DNA of 64,000 bases from Plantago ovata. Its lineage: Eukaryota; Streptophyta; Magnoliopsida; Lamiales; Plantaginaceae. Below the pieces are notes generated by a model, which made no database searches, was not told the DNA's origin, and worked only from the letters and a program-made list of their open reading frames with translations. Below are positions 34,119 through 45,500 of the stretch, one piece after another; position 1 is the stretch's first letter, and every line of letters starts with the position of its first letter. The position numbers and the translations under genes were made by a program. The DNA is taken from positions 67,601,677 through 67,665,676 of the forward strand of contig CM051455.1 of NCBI GenBank assembly GCA_028274465.1. Direction: 5' to 3'.

Positions 34119-34240
34119 AAAAAAATCGAAAAAAAAGAAAAATCTCAAGAAAAAAAGAGAAAAGGAAAAAGAAAAAAGAATCTGGAAAGAAAAAAAAAAG
34201 ACCCCAAAAAAGCAAAGAAGGGTCCAAAAAAGAAAGCCAA
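34119..34240 (+). repeat. A-rich purine tract in the 3' region of H
   Basis: About 120 bases almost wholly A with G and few C/T, including AAAAAAGAAAGCC-type units. Such tracts are usual before the 3' end of Athila-like elements. Confidence 0.7.
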
Positions 34241-34821
34241 ATAGCAGTTTAGCAAAGTGTTGAGTCTTTTCCATTTTTTGTAATGTTCGTAATCGTGTTT
34301 TTTATCTCTTATCTTTTTTGTCTTAGTGTCATCTGTTCTAGACCACCCTCGTCCTGCCATTCAGGAAGTGGTGAATAGCTTAAGACTTTACTTGAGAGAT
34401 GGGTAGAATAGGGGAGTGTATCTTTTATAGGGAACCGTCCTTCGTTTCATGAGAGCCAGTACTGGTTCGACCTCTTTTGAGGAAAAGTCTTAACATGGTG
34501 GAACAGCAGTAAGTCCTCAGTTTCATAGGCACGGGGCAACCATTCGTATCTTCGCATGCTTCATTACGTCGTCACTGACTAGGTCCAGGTAGAGAATGTT
34601 ACGAGAGACTATCTTGTCTTGACATAAGTGCTTATGTGGATGTGTATAAGTCAATCGAGGTATTCTTCAACCTATATTCATGCTTTGATTTATATGGTTT
34701 TTGTTCATATGTTATTTGATAGAATCAGTAGATTAGTTCATTTTATTTGGCATGAGACTCCATTTTGTGTATTGCATGTTTTTTGTATTAGAGTCTAGCT
34801 TAGTTGCTTGAGGACAAGCAA

Positions 34822-34840
34822 AGGTTCGGTTTGGGGAGTT
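34822..34840 (+). other. polypurine tract of element H
   Basis: GAGGACAAGCAAAGG and then GGTTTGGGGAG immediately precede the 3' LTR start TGATGAATG. The GAGGACAAGCAA word is common before the tract in plant Gypsy elements. Confidence 0.75.
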
Positions 34841-36101
34841 TGATGAATGTGTATTTTACACTTTCATTCGAGTCTTTTCCACCTATTTTAGCTATCCTCT
34901 ATGTTAATTTAGCTATATTTTAATGCATTTTATTAGAATAGTGTCACGTTTCCCTTTAGATTTTATTTTACAGGTTTTGGTTGAAATTCGAGGATTTCCG
35001 GGCAATTATATTGAAGTTGACGAGGAATTGGTGTTCCAAAAACCTATTTGGAGTATCTGAAGGTTTCCGGAGAGGATTTGGAGTCTAGGGGCCGAATCTG
35101 GAGGTTAGAAGGCTACTAGAAGACAGAAACCAAGTCCGAAAAGGGGAAGAAATCCAAAAACGCGTCGAAGACGCGGAATTCCGCGAGAAATACTCTGGGG
35201 CGAACCGCCCCAGACGAGGGGCGAACCGCCCCACAGTATTTCGGGGCCTATATATAGTTGCTCATGTTTTCTCCGAAAATCATTCTTTTACAAGCCTACT
35301 TTCTCTCCTCTCTCTGTAGTTTTAGGTAGGAACTTCCCGGGGCTTGTCCTGGGAGTTCCATAGCTTAGGGGACACTTTTCATAGTGGATTGGAGCTTGTA
35401 GGATCGCAATTCTTCGGAGATTGACAACCTTCGGTAACTTGTATCTTACAGTTTAATCTACTTATTCTTATTTATCTTTCAACATGTTTTCTTCTATGAT
35501 TTCTGTTGATTGCATGCTTATTATGAGTAGCTAAACTTATCGTTGGTGGTAGTATGTGAAATCTTAGCGAAGGGAAGATAATCATGCTAATGGCTATATC
35601 GCGCATTATACTCCGTGTCATTGCTTTATTTCGTTGATCAGGCACAGCCTAAATTCTCATATGTTGTATTAATTAATATGCACAATTGGACACTTGTCGA
35701 CCTGTTCGGGAGTTTATCTTCGTAGTGTTGAATAATTACGGAACACATTAGGACAATAGTGATTGACTTGTCAGACCAATTATCTTCGTAGTGCTTAATA
35801 ATTGCAACAGGACACTAGATTGATTCAAAGATCTCTATGCAAGACCGAGGAATTTATGCATGATTATCGACCCGTTATGCTTTGAAGGATCATACAATCA
35901 CCAATCTCCATTATCTGTTAGAAAACCGCCTTGCTATCTGTCTGCTGTTTTTATATTCTAAATTAGATTTGATAAAGCTAGTTATAGTCCTGAGAGAACG
36001 ACACTCGAGTCATTCTACTACTACACTACGGTTTTCGTTGTAGTTGTGGATTGCCTTTGGCGAATTACAAATTTATTTGATTGAATCTGACACGTTCATC
36101 A
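34841..36101 (+). repeat. 3' LTR of element H
   Basis: Matches 27873-29102, with an extra copy of the GGGGCGAACCGCCCC motif and a short CGCGTCGAAGA insertion upstream of the TATA box (35249-35256). It ends at 36101 and is followed by GTAAG. Confidence 0.9.
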
Positions 36102-39100
36102 GTAAGTTTACAAGAAAGTTCAGAGATAACTACACAAATCAACAAACAAAACTAAACAAAGCTTTTACAAGGAACTTAAGCTATTCCAGCAGAAGATTTC
36201 CTCAGAATCTCCCTTACACTTTTCTCAGCAACCGTAGAAAATTCAACACAGTCCTTTTCGTAATCTTCAAGTAGCTTACGGACTTCGAGCTGAATGATCC
36301 TTGCGTTCTTGTAGGCGGTATAATGATGGTTTTCACCATTCATTTCTTTGTAGTGCAACACCCACAAGTGCATGCCCCAATTGCTGGCATGGAGAAGTTG
36401 TGTATCTGAAATTCCTTTGTTAGCCATGAATCTTCCTTAACCAGAGAAGATCTTCTTCTTGATCCTTGGCAGTGAGATAGAAATACTCATAAGGAATCAA
36501 GCCATATTTGTTCTTTGACTTCTTGGTTAAAGGGTCATAATAGTAAGCAACATCAATTGGTTTGATTAAATCGGGCTCTTGCTTCATTTCCTTGCCAATA
36601 TATGTTCTACTTACCAAGACTTCCAGATTCAGCCATCTTGCAGCAATGTTTCTTGGGTGGGGAGGAGGATCCCTTTCGTTTCTTTTCACCTTTAATTCAA
36701 TCCAAGTGTACATTTGATTCAGTACAGCAGTTGGAAAGAAATCATTTGCCAATACATCTTCCAGCTTTAAGATCCAACAACCATGAACATTTCTAATCAC
36801 ATTTTGAGTTGTTTCCTCATTGTTGGTCCTTGTATAATCAATGCTGGAGCCAATGGAAATGCTGGCTAGCCTCTTTTCTTCCTGTCTTTGCCTTCTTCTT
36901 CTTGACTTTGCATTTTTTGATCTCTTGCTGAAGATCTTGAGTCAGAAGAGAAATGTTTTGAGTGGCCAGACGGAGTTAGGGCTGTGATTGGTCTAGCTCT
37001 TATAGCTTGAGATATTGTTTGATTGTCATCATCATCATCATCTTCATTCAGATCTTGATCACTCTGAGTATGACAGTATTCATAAGTTTTAGCAGAAGTT
37101 ATTCTCCTTTTTGGATTTGCTTAATTTAACTCAGAATCTATTTCAGCTTGTCTTTTAGAACTTTGCTCTCTTTTAGCAAGCGGTTCTATAGTCAATGGCG
37201 CTTCAGCAGGGGTTTTCTTTCATGAAGATTTTCTTTGTTTATCTTCCCCCTTAGACATGGATTGCATCATTGGTGTAATGTGCAGAGAGAAAAACTCATT
37301 GCAATTTTCAGCAAGAGTACTTAGGCTATTGTACTTAAGAATAATTGCTTTCTGATCAGCGGTCAGCTTGGACAATTCTTGTTTTATACTCACCAAATTC
37401 TCCTCATGTCTGCGCTCATTTTCGACTTTTTCTTCAATGAAAGTCTGAGCCTTTTTCAATGCAGTCTTTGCCAGTTTGAGTGCTTGACTGACATCATCTT
37501 TATAGCTTTTATGATGTAGACTTATGCCTTTCTGAGCTATGGTAAGAGAAGTAGTGCGTTTTAGCACAGTAGCCAGTATTTTGCCTATGTCAAGCGGACT
37601 CTCAGCAAGCAGTGCATCGTCCTCTTCTTTGCAGGCTTTGTGGACTTCCATTAGTGCCTTTATTCTTGGAGTAAAATCCTCCACACTAGGGAACGACACT
37701 AAAGAAGGAGTTACGAAATGAACTTTGATCTCAGTAGCGAATTGATCATCTTTGGTCAGCAAATGGCATCTTATATCATCTCCTACACCATTTTCATCAT
37801 CAAGAGGAGGAATAGTAACCACTGTGGGTTCAACTTTCTTTGTTAGATCTTCTTCATTTGCTCAGAGATCTTCTTCGTCATCAGATTCATCAAGGCCAGA
37901 AACCTTGGTTCCTAAATCTGTAGCTTCATTCCCTTTTGGTTGAGTGGTTGCTGAGGGCAACTCTTGAGACTCAACAACTGGAAGCATACTTGAATAATAA
38001 AACAGTAAGCATAAGTAGATTGCATAATCAAAAACCAATAAGAGTCAAAAGCTTTATTGCTGATAGTTATCTTTCAGTAAGTTTACAAGAAAGTTCAGAG
38101 ATAACTACACAAATCAGCAAACAAAACTAAACAAAGCTTTTACAAGGAAAGTAAGCTATTCCAGCAGAAGATTTCCTCAGAATCTCCCTTAAACTTTTCT
38201 CACCAAGCGCAGAAAATTCAACACAGTCCTTTTCGTAATCTTCAAGTAGCTTACGGACTTCGAGCTGAATGATCCTTGCGTTCTTGCAGGCGGTATAATG
38301 ATGGTTTTCACCATTCATTTCTTTGTAGTGCAACACCCACAAGTGCATGCCCCAATTGCTGGCATGGAGAAGTTGTGTATTTGAAATTCCCTTGTTAGCA
38401 TGATACTTCCTTAACCAGAGAAGATCTTCTTCTTGATCCTTGGCAGTGAGATAGAAATACTCATAAGGAATCAAGCCATATTTCTTCTTTGACTTCTTGC
38501 TTAAAGGGTCAGAATAGTAAGCAACATCAATTGGTTTGATTAAATCGGGCTCTTGCTTCATTTGCTTGCCAATAGATGTTCTTCTTACCAAGACTTCCAG
38601 ATTCAGCCATCTTGCAGCAATGTTTCTTGGGTAGGGAGGAGGATCCCTTTCGTTTCTTTTCAACTTTAATTCAATCCAAGTGTACATTTGATTTAGTACA
38701 GCAGATGGAAAGAAATCATTTGCCAATACATCTTCCAGCTTTAAGATCCAACAACCATGAACATTTCTGATCACATTTTGAGTTGTTTCCTCATTGTTGG
38801 TCTTTGTATAATCAATGCCGGAGCCAATGGCAATGCTGGATAGCCTCTTTTCTTCCTGTCTTTGCCTTCTTCTTCTTGACTTTGCATTTTCTTGATCTCT
38901 TGCTGAAGATCTTGAGTCAGAAGAGAAATATTTTGAGTGGCCAGACGGAGTTAGGGCTGTGATTGGTCTAGCTCTTATAGCTTGAGCTATTGTTTGATTG
39001 TCATCATCATCATCATCTTCATTCAGATCTTGATGACTCTCAGTATGACAGTATTCATAAGTTTCAGCAGAAGTTCTTCTCCTTTTTGGATTTGCTGAAT

Positions 39101-40593
39101 TTAACTCAAAATCTGTTTCAGCTCGTCTTTTAGAACTTTGCTCTCTTTCAGCAGGCGGTTCTATAGTCAATGGCGCTTCAGCAGAGGTTTTCTTTCTTGA
39201 AGATTTTCTTTATTTATCTTCCCCCTTAGACATGGATTGCATCATTGGTGTAATGTGCAGAGAGAAAAACTCATTGCAATTTTCAGCAAGAGTACTTAGG
39301 CTATTGTACTTAAGAATAAGTGCTTGCTGATCGGCGATCAGCTTGGACAATTCTTGTTTTATACTCATCAAATTCTCCTCATGTCTGCGCTCATTTTCGA
39401 CTTTTTCTTCAACGAAAGTCTGATCCTTTTTCAATGCAGTCTTTGCCAGTTTGAGTGCTTGACTGACATCATCTTCATAGCTTTTATGATGTAGACTTAT
39501 GTCTTTTTCAGCTATGGTAAGAGAAGTAGTGCGTTTCAGCACAGTAGCCAGTATTTTTCCTATGTCAAGCGGACTCTCAGCAAGCAGTGCATCGTCCTCT
39601 TCTTTGCAGGCTTTGTGGACTTCCATTAGTGACTTTATTCTTGGAGTAAAATCCTCCACACTAGGGAACGGCAGTAAAGAAGGAGTTACGGAATGAACTT
39701 TGATCTCAGTAGCGAATTGATCATCTTTGGTCAGCAAATGGCATCTTATATCATCTCCTACATCATTTTCATCATCAAGGGGAGGAAGTGTAACCACTGT
39801 GGGTTCAGCTTTCTTTGTTAGATCTTCTTCATTTGCTGAGACATCTTCTTCCTCATCAGATTCATCAAGGCCAGCAACCTTGGTTCCTAAATCTGTAGCT
39901 TCATTCCCTTTTGGTTGAGTGGTTGCTGAGGGCAACTCTGGAGACTCAACAACTGGAGTTTCACCAGTAGTAACTTTTGATTGAGTGGTTGCTGAGGGCA
40001 ACTCTTGATACTCAACAACTGGAGTTTCACCAGTAGTAAGTGGAAGGGAGGGGACGTCCATATGCTTTACTCCTGAAGATTGAGCAATGTCTAGATTCTG
40101 CGTATGCCTTGCATGAATCTGTAGACTGTTTTGAAGTGCTCTTTGATAATATTCATCCATTTCTTCACCATCAAGGTTTGGTTAAGTGACCTTGGCATCG
40201 AGTAAATATAACTCGGCACCAGAAAGCTTATTTTTGCCTAATTTCATTTCAGCACGCTTTCTGGCGTACTCTTCTTCAGTTTCAGCAACTTGTTCAGTTG
40301 CTTGAGTACTTGTCTCCGCAGGAGCAGGATTGGATTCTTGTTGCTGACTTGGTGTGTGATTAGCTTGCTGATTTTCAATATCATGATGTTCAGTCTCAGC
40401 AACTGTCAGTTTAAGTCCACCAGCATCAGGACTAGGACCTTGATTATCATCATCGTCATCCTTTTTGTCCTTAGAATCATTTCCTTCATCATCACTTGGA
40501 TCTTTAGGAATGTTCTCATCCTCTTCTTCTTCATCATCGTCCGTCAGTATGACCAACTAAAGATGTTTGTACAGTGCGACACTTGTAACTTCC
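36102..40593 (-). pseudogene. ORF2 of copia copy B, C-terminal two thirds, with ~2-kb tandem duplication
   Basis: The minus strand matches ORF2 of copy A: acidic linker (DDDEEEEDENIPKDPSDD), repeats of TTGETPVVES, the helical middle (ESPLDIGKILATVLKRTTSL, RHEENLMSIKQELSKL) and the conserved C-terminal domain (LIPYEYFYLTAKDQEEDLL). The helical-to-C-terminal part appears twice in tandem, about 39955-37985 and 37982-36102, the second continuing at 27867-27773 beyond element H. Broken fossil, several breaks. Protein function is unknown. Confidence 0.8.
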
Positions 40594-42268
40594 TGTTGGC
40601 CCCTTTAAACAACAAGAAAAGACTAGAGGGGGGGGGTGAATAGTCTTTTCAAACTTTTGTCGTTTAAAACTTTCTCAGCAAGTACTTATTACTTTACAGT
40701 AATGAGGTTGCTGATACTTAACTTTCTCAGCAAGCGTAAGTTACTTTACAGTAGCTTGGTTTGCTGATACTTAAAATCAGAGAGCGGAAGTCTTTGAAAC
40801 GATAAGTGCTTTTTCAGCAAGTAAAGATTTTCAGCAAGTGATGTGAGTGACTGTGTACAAACAGATATAATTTGCTGAAAGCTAAATGCAGTAAGTAAAT
40901 CACACAAACACTTTTAGAGTGGTATCTGAGAGTGGCGTAATCTCCCAACTAATCCACTTTGTCCTTTCTAGGACTGAATCCACTAAGATATGATTGAGGT
41001 TCCTTACAATCTCCTATCTAAAGCGATTGAACAGAAACCAAAGCACACTTGCTTTGTCTCCAACCTAAACTAGAGAACTCAACCTTGTTCTCCACCAAAC
41101 TTGGTACTTTTAATCAGCAAAAGCTTGCTCGATTAAGTTCCCCCTGAATATCACGCCTGAAAGGGTGTATTTTCAGTTAGAGAGTTTTGGGGTGAGATAA
41201 CTTAATTATAACTTATTCAGTTACAACAAGTAATCTAAGAAACACAACTTGGAATACTTTGCAGTAAACAAGTTTGATTGTTTCTGGTGTCAAGACTTGT
41301 TCTTGTTCGAAAGAAAGAACACTTAACTAATTTCTTAGCCGAGTTTGTTCTACTTCTTCACAAGTAGCTTTTTCAAGCTTTAAGTCTTGGAACGGATGAA
41401 TGGCAGTAAGAGTGTTTGAAGGTTTGTGAATTTTAAGCACAAGTGAGAGTTTGATCACGTTGTTGACACACTTCAACTCTTTGCCGGATGACCTCTATTT
41501 ATAGTGCAAGTAAGGAGTCTTTTGAATTTCAAATCCTAAGGCTTTTGTTCCTTAACATGTCACTATCTTACTTTTGTACTTTCAGCAGCAACCTTTGTTT
41601 GTCTTCTAGTCTTCATTTCCTTTGTGTGTAAGCTTTGCATTAAATGCACCTTTGACTAGAATTCAAACAGTAACAATGGAGCGCAAAATCACGTACATTC
41701 AGCAAGATGTCACATATGTTCATCAGCAAGTGTTCATTCTCAGTTTCAGCAAGCACAACCTACTCTGTCTTTCAGATTTTCACTTATGCAATGCTGTTGC
41801 TGAAAATTTCACTTTCTGAGCAACACGTGCCTTACCAGTCTTCAGCAATCTTCAAGTCTTCAAGTCTTCAAGTCTTCAAAAGTCTTCAAGATTCTGACCG
41901 GTTTCTTATTTGCTTCAATAATTTGTTTGTAATAAACAAAATACATCTTCAGCAAATGCTTCAATAGGTCATTTTCTTTTCAGAAAATAAGTTACATCAA
42001 AGCTAAGCATCAATAAGATATTTTCTTTTCAGGAAATAAAATACATCATACGCAAATGTATCAATAAATTAATTTCTTCACAGAAATTAAAGTACGTCAT
42101 CCACTAAAGAAATAACTTATCTAACACCTATCTAAGTCATCAGCAAACGTTCCTCTTTTACAATGTTCTTAAAATTCTAAATTCCTATGGACCTTAAGAG
42201 TACTAGTTACTGGACTGTTCTTAATTTAGCATGGTTAATTGCTCATCAAAATTACAAGTTTCCTAACA
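40594..42268 (-). repeat. 3' LTR of copia copy A
   Basis: 1,675 bp, TGTTGGCCCC to TTCCTAACA on the plus strand. The U3 palindrome array is at 41913-42102. A CTTCAAGT octamer repeat lies at about 41850-41890. Confidence 0.9.
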
Positions 42269-42272
42269 AATT

Positions 42273-42284
42273 TCCCCCTTTTTG
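42273..42284 (-). other. polypurine tract of copy A
   Basis: The minus strand reads CAAAAAGGGGGAAAT directly before the LTR start TGTTAGG. Confidence 0.75.
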
Positions 42285-42530
42285 ATGATAGCAATCCATG
42301 GCTAAATTTATTGTTACCATTTTAGAGGTTTCTGATGTTGAATAAATCAGATGATTAATGCAAGCATACTTGAAATAATAAACAGTAAGCATAAGTAAGT
42401 TGCATAATCAAAAACCAATAAGAGTAAAAAAGAATTCATTGCTGAAAGTTATCATTCAGAAGTTTACAAGAAAGCATAGATAACAAAGAATCAGCAAACA
42501 AAAACTTTAACAAGAAACTATTGCAGGGGC

Positions 42531-45500
42531 TTAAACTCTTTCAGAGGATTTTCTCAGAATCTCTCTTACAATCTTCTCAGCAAGAGAAGTGAATTCAACA
42601 CAATCCTTCTCGTAGTTTTCCAGAAGCCTACGGACTTGTAGTTGAAGAATTCTTGCATTTTTGCAGGCAGTATGATGATGCTTTTCAGCATTCATTTCCA
42701 TGTAGTTAACTACCCACAAATGCATGCCCCAATTGCTGGCATGGAGAAGCTGTGTATCTGAAATGTTTCTCGGATGAATCTTTCTTAACCAGAGAAGATC
42801 TTCTTCTTGATCCTGAGCAGTAAGATAGAAGTACTCATAAGGAATCAATCCAAGTTTCTTCTTAGGTTTCTTTGTTACCGGGTCAGCATAGTAGGCGATG
42901 CCAGGTGGTTTGATCAGATTTGGTTCTTGCTTGTATGTCTTACCAATGGCAACTCTTCTTACATAGACCTCTAGATTCAACCATTTCCCAGCAATATTTC
43001 TTGGGAGGGATTCTTCCCTTTGCTTTCTTTGGACCTTGAGTTCAATCCATTTGAACATCTGATTCAAAATGGTTGTAGGAAAGAACTCATTCACCAGCAA
43101 GTCTTCCAGCTTTAAAATCCAGCAACCATGAATGTTTCTTATTACATTCTGAGTGGTTTCCTCATTGCTGGTCTTAGTATATTCAATGCCGGAGCCAATA
43201 GCAATGCTGGCCAGCCTTTTCTCTTCCTGTCTTTGCCTTCTTCTTTTTGTTTTAGCATTGTCTTGATCTCTTGCTGAAGAGTCAGACGAAAAATGCCTTG
43301 AGTGGCCAGACGAAGTTATGGCTGTTAAGGGTCTAGCTCTTATGGCTTGAGCTATTGTTTGATTGTCATCATCTTCTTCATCATCTTCATTCAGATTGTG
43401 ATGACTTTCATTGTGACAGAAATCTTGAGTTTCAGCAGCGGTTTTTCTCTTTTTGGTACTTGCTGAATTTAACTCAGTTTCTGCTTGTCTTTTAGAACTT
43501 TGCTCTCTTTCAGCAAGAGGTTCTAGTGGAAGTGGCGCATCAGCAGCAGGAGTAGGAGGGGTTTGATTGCTTTTTCTAGTCTTCTTTTCCCCCTTAGACA
43601 TGGATTGCAACATCGGAGTGACGTGCAGAGAATAAAACTCATTGCAATTTTCAGCAAGAGTGTTGAGGCTGTTATATTTCATGATGATTTCCTGTTGGTC
43701 AGAGTTCATTGTTGCTAACTCTTTTTGAATATTCATCATGTTCTCTTCATGTCTTTTCTCTGTTGCGGCCTTCTCATCCATAATATTCTGAGCTTTGACA
43801 AGAGCAGTCTTTGCAAGCTTGAGCGCCTGACTTACATCTTCTTCATAGCTCTTGTGATAAAGACTTATGTCTCTCTGAGCTGTTGTCAAAGTTGTAGTGC
43901 GTCTCAACACTGTAGCCAATATCTTTCCAATGTCAAGTGGGCTCTCAGCAAGCAATGCCTCATCTTCAGCTTTGCAGGCATCATGGACTTGCTTTAGTGC
44001 TAGAATTCTGGGAGTAAACTCCTCAACTCTTGGGAACGGCACTAAATGCGGTGTTAAGGAATGAACCTTAATTTCAGAAGCAAACTGATCATCACGCGTC
44101 AGCAATTCGGCTCTTAGTCCATCGTCTAAATCATTTATGTAATCAGGAGGAGGAATCTGAACGACTTTTGGGTCTCTTTTGGATTGTTCATCATCATTTT
44201 CTGACAAGTCGTCATCATCCTCTGATTCATCAAGTTGAGCGACTTTGGAGCCTTTGTCAGTAGCTTCACTTCCTTTTTGTTGAGTGGTTGCTGATGGCAA
44301 CACTTCAGACTCAACGACTGGAGTTTCACCAGTAGATAGTTGTTTTAATTGAGTGTGGGGCTCAATTACTGGAGTTTCGCCAGTAGTTAGTTTTAATTGA
44401 GTAGTTGCTGAGGGCAACGTTTGAGACTCAATAACTGGAGTTGCGCCAGTAGTAAGTGGAAGGGATGGAACTTCCTTCGATTTTGGTCTTGAAGATTCAC
44501 CAATTTCCAGATCCTGCGTATGCCTTGCATGGATCACGAGACTATTTTGTAGAGCTCGTTGGTAATCTTCATCTTCTTCATCCTCATCTTCAAGGTTTTC
44601 TGCAGTAACCTTGGCATCAGAAACTGGACTCTTGCCATTTTTCAAGGCAGCCCTTTTTCTGGCGTATTCTTCTTCAGTATCAGCACCTTGTACAGGTGCT
44701 TGATTTTCAGCAGCAGCAGCAGGAGGTTGAGATTCTTGCTGAGATTGTTGTTGATCAGCTTGTTGATTGTCAGAGGGATTAGTTTCAGCAGCTGTCAACT
44801 TTAATCCACCAGCACCAGGACTTGGACCTTGATTGTCATCATCGTCATCCTTTTTGTCCTTAGAATCTTTCCCTTCATCATCACTGGGATCAGTGGGAAT
44901 GTTCTCATCTTCTTCTTCTTCTTCATCATCTGTCAAAATGACTAGCTCAACGTGCTTATACAAAGCAACACTTGTCACTTCCTCTTCCTCAGTTAGTTTG
45001 TGGGGATCAGCCACCACAGGAACAAAAGAGCCTTTGAGCATCACAGCTTGTTCAGCTGGAGAGGCACTCTTAAATTTGGCCTTCATATTCTCTCTGATTT
45101 GAGCAATCAGATTTGAACTCATTTGCTGAGAATATGTCATTTCTTCAGGAAGGATGGAGTGGACAAATGTTTCGAGCTCCAGCAGTGAAGATCTCATTTT
45201 CTCATTTGAGAGATGAAGGTGAAGATCTGAGAAGTCCATTCTCCTATATCTTTGCCAGTTGCTGACGGACATAGCAACTCTTGACAAAGTTGTTCTCTTG
45301 AAGCTCAAGTAAAGTTCTTCAGAACTTACTTGCTGATCTTCAGTGATGAGTACCACTTCAGTGGTCTCCTTTTGAGCCTGAAAAAGAATTTTATTTAGAT
45401 CAGGATTGGTTTGGAGAATTGTTTTAGAGTTTAAATCTGAAACATGATTTACCTGCTGAGAGTCAGCAAGCTTATGTAGTACAATTTCCATTCCATGAGG

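Larger units (their letters stand above)
27873..36101 (+). mobile_element. Athila-like gag-only LTR element H (TR-GAG type)
   Basis: An 8.2-kb element with LTRs 27873-29102 and 34841-36101, an Athila-type primer site, gag, a protease-like part, unknown downstream ORFs, an A-rich tract and a polypurine tract. The flanking 5-mers are CTAAG (left) and GTAAG (right). No reverse transcriptase, RNase H or integrase is seen anywhere inside, so it must have relied on a partner element, as reported for TR-GAG elements. The LTRs differ at roughly 30 of 1,200 positions by eye plus short indels, suggesting around a million years. Broken, with a few breaks. Confidence 0.85.

Noticed and set aside
41847-42102. 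CRISPR-like regular repeats
   Set aside because: Units are imperfect, palindromic, in an LTR of a plant element, with no distinct spacers.
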